DNA from: Vitis vinifera
Lineage: Eukaryota; Streptophyta; Magnoliopsida; Vitales; Vitaceae
Direction of reading: 5' to 3'
NCBI RefSeq assembly: GCF_030704535.1
Contig: NC_081807.1
Coordinates: 4,071,001-4,135,000 of the forward strand
Length of the DNA stretch: 64,000 bases
Of this stretch, positions 62,419-64,000 are shown in pieces (within the stretch, counting starts at the first letter, position 1; every line of letters starts with the position of its first letter). The notes under the pieces are model-generated. The model made no database searches. It was given only the letters and a program-made list of their open reading frames with translations, and had not been told where the DNA came from. Made by a program: the position numbers and the translations under genes.

Positions 62419-63462
62419 ATAATTTTGAACCATATTTAAAAAAAAAAAACCCACTAATCAAATATATTTTCAAATTTTAATTTTAAGAACAGAAAATTAT
62501 TAAGGCACCTAAATTAATCCAAAGCACAGAAAATAAAAACAAAAATACTAGGATAGGATAATAATATCACATAGGCTGCTGAAGACATCATTAAATTACT
62601 TGCTTTTTTTTGTCTGACAATAGCGTATTGTTAAATTACATATTTGGGCCTACATTAATTAATAGAATAAAAGTATAGTTAAAATATTATTAATTTAATT
62701 TTATGTTTTTTAATTATATATTTTTTTATTCAACCATCCCTATGGAATGACAGTTTCAACTGACGCATAATAGACTTTAATATTTATCTATGTATCAATT
62801 TCAAAAATTTATCTATACTATTAAGGAAATAAAGAATTTTTTTAGTACTTCATCTATGTTACTAAAATTGTTAATTGATGATAAAATAAAGTGATAATTA
62901 TTTTATACAAGCAATAAATAAATAAAATAAAAATATATTAAAAACATTATCAACATAGCTTTGTTATTTTTTTTAAATTTTTAATTGTTATTATTTCATG
63001 AGCCTAAAAAAATTAAATTAAAACATATTATATATATTATCAATTTAATTTTGTTACTTTAAATCATGTTTTCTTTATTTACCTATCAATGTAGCCGTGA
63101 ATATTGAAAAGTATAGTCTCAGTTACATATGGTTTTAAGTATAAATCCCGTCATATCTTGAATTTATCTAATATTGGTCCCGAGGTTTGAATTCCCAATG
63201 ACTACTCGTGGAGAGTCAAAAGGCATGGTAATATTAATTTTATAATAAAATAAATCAATAACTTATTTTATGAAGCAATAATATGGCTGCAAAGTAATTT
63301 TGTTAGTTTGTTTTAAAAATCAAATTGCCAAAAAAATATTTCCTACGATCTAACTCAACTTCTCGAGCCATTGGTCGTTAGAATAGATGGTTCCATTGGA
63401 AGAAAGAGACCATCAAAGAGAGCCACAGCACAATGGAAGGGAGGTTACAATAAACCTGTTTG

Positions 63463-63497
63463 AAACGACGTCGTTTTACAGTAGAACGACGACGTTT
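63463..63497 (+). promoter_or_regulatory. ACGT-core palindrome and half-repeat in the ARI promoter
   Basis: AAACGACGTCGTTT (63463-63476) is a perfect 14-bp palindrome with a GACGTC core, followed by AACGACGACGTTT (63485-63497). They lie about 275-310 bases before the predicted start. They could serve bZIP binding or act as a common plant core-promoter word. Function is inferred. Confidence 0.45.
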
Positions 63498-63771
63498 GAT
63501 TCTCAGGCTTCCTTCCAAAACAATGATATTGGCCTTGAGGCCTTGCCAACCTTTCTTCTCCCTCTCTCTCTCGCTTTTGCTTTCTCAATAAGCCTCTCTC
63601 TCTCCTCACTCTCACCGCCGGCCATCGCGCTGGAATTTGACGGGATCTCGCTGGAAAATCGGCTTTTGTCTTCGTTCGGATTGATACTTTCGATCGAACC
63701 GTCGGTTCTGTTGTTGGATCGACCGATCTGCGTATCTATCCATACATATTTATATACTTGTATAATCGACG

Positions 63772-63891
63772 ATGGAGGATTATGCAAACAGCGACGAAGA
63801 ATACTACTATTCGGATCGAGACTCGTTCGACGGGCTCGTAAATGAGGAATCTGATTTTCAGTGGGTCCCCCCCAAGGCTCCTTCCAGTCAG
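63772..63891 (+). CDS. ARI: Probable ARIADNE-type RBR E3 ubiquitin ligase, first coding exon (cut by the window edge)
   Basis: The exon encodes 40 residues: an acidic, Tyr-rich start (MEDYANSDEEYYYSDRDSFD), then GLVNEESDFQWVPPKAPSSQ, and a CAG|GTAATC donor in phase 0. The D/E-rich Y-Y-Y-S-D start followed by a DG..NEE block resembles plant ARI1/ARI2-like N-termini, which precede the RING1-IBR-RING2 module. None of those catalytic domains lies inside the window, so the name rests on the N-terminus alone. The leader (63500-63770) is CT-rich, as in many plant 5' UTRs. Confidence 0.65.
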
Positions 63892-64000
63892 GTAATCCAA
63901 ATTGGTTAGGTTTTTCAATCGCTCCCTTCTATGGTGGTTTAGAAGGTTTTGGTTGTTTGTCTCTTTCTTGAAACAACTGTTTGGTTGCTGAGAAAGCTGA

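Larger units (their letters stand above)
61435..63450. other. Intergenic region methyltransferase-ARI
   Basis: It contains a nested pair of MITE-like elements (61776-62418) followed by very AT-rich DNA to about 63350. No coding exon was found. Confidence 0.6.

Noticed and set aside
63387-63845. 152-codon frame upstream of and overlapping the ARI start
   Set aside because: It runs through the CT-rich leader and is in a different frame from the ARIADNE-like start. It has no recognisable domain and ends inside that exon.
1-64000. CRISPR array, bacterial operon or virus-like module
   Set aside because: No regularly spaced repeats with unique spacers, no ribosome-binding-site-spaced gene strings and no viral gene set. 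All complete genes are intron-bearing plant nuclear genes.

Overview
The window is nuclear DNA of a dicotyledonous plant: AT-rich intergenic DNA, many short exons with GT..AG introns, plastid transit peptides, and plant LINE and MITE debris inside introns. The protein sequences and the transposon-rich long introns fit a grapevine-type genome (Vitis). That species call is an inference. No bacterial operon, CRISPR array, rRNA or convincing tRNA gene was seen.

Layout, left to right. 1-2500: non-coding DNA with a GC-rich hairpin and a possible minus-strand 5' leader. 2509-24308 (+): a 22-exon PLAA/Doa1/Ufd3 homologue (WD40-PFU-PUL, 760 residues when spliced) whose introns carry two opposed LINE remnants, a short LINE tail, a tandem duplication and a Mutator-like element. 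27789-28478 (+): an intronless-CDS RMA-type RING E3 ligase with a C-terminal membrane anchor and a 5'UTR intron. 32574-36565 (+): CCS1, the plastid ResB-like cytochrome c assembly factor (8 exons, 557 aa). 38045-43303 (-): HDR/IspH, the last enzyme of the plastid MEP pathway (10 exons, 465 aa). 47133-56793 (+): TIC62, with a Rossmann-type NAD(P)-binding domain and C-terminal FNR-binding repeats encoded by repeat exons. 58826-61434 (+): an EEF1AKMT4-like SAM methyltransferase (7 exons, 259 aa). 63772 to the right edge (+): the first coding exon of a probable ARIADNE-type RBR E3 ligase.

For the six complete genes the exon joins were worked out by hand. Every junction is GT..AG with matching phase, and totals agree with the family lengths as I remember them. 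The weakest junction is the acceptor of PLAA exon 16.

Two functional groupings stand out. PLAA and RMA (and ARI at the far edge) belong to the ubiquitin/Cdc48 system. CCS1, HDR and TIC62 are three consecutive plastid-targeted genes linked to redox or electron-carrier chemistry. Clustering by chance is the default explanation. The most interesting gene-level observation is in TIC62. One of its phase-symmetric repeat exons (54340-54528) keeps a good acceptor but has lost its GT donor, reads straight into a stop and is followed by AATAAA. It is either a dying exon or an alternative last exon that yields a form with fewer FNR-binding motifs.
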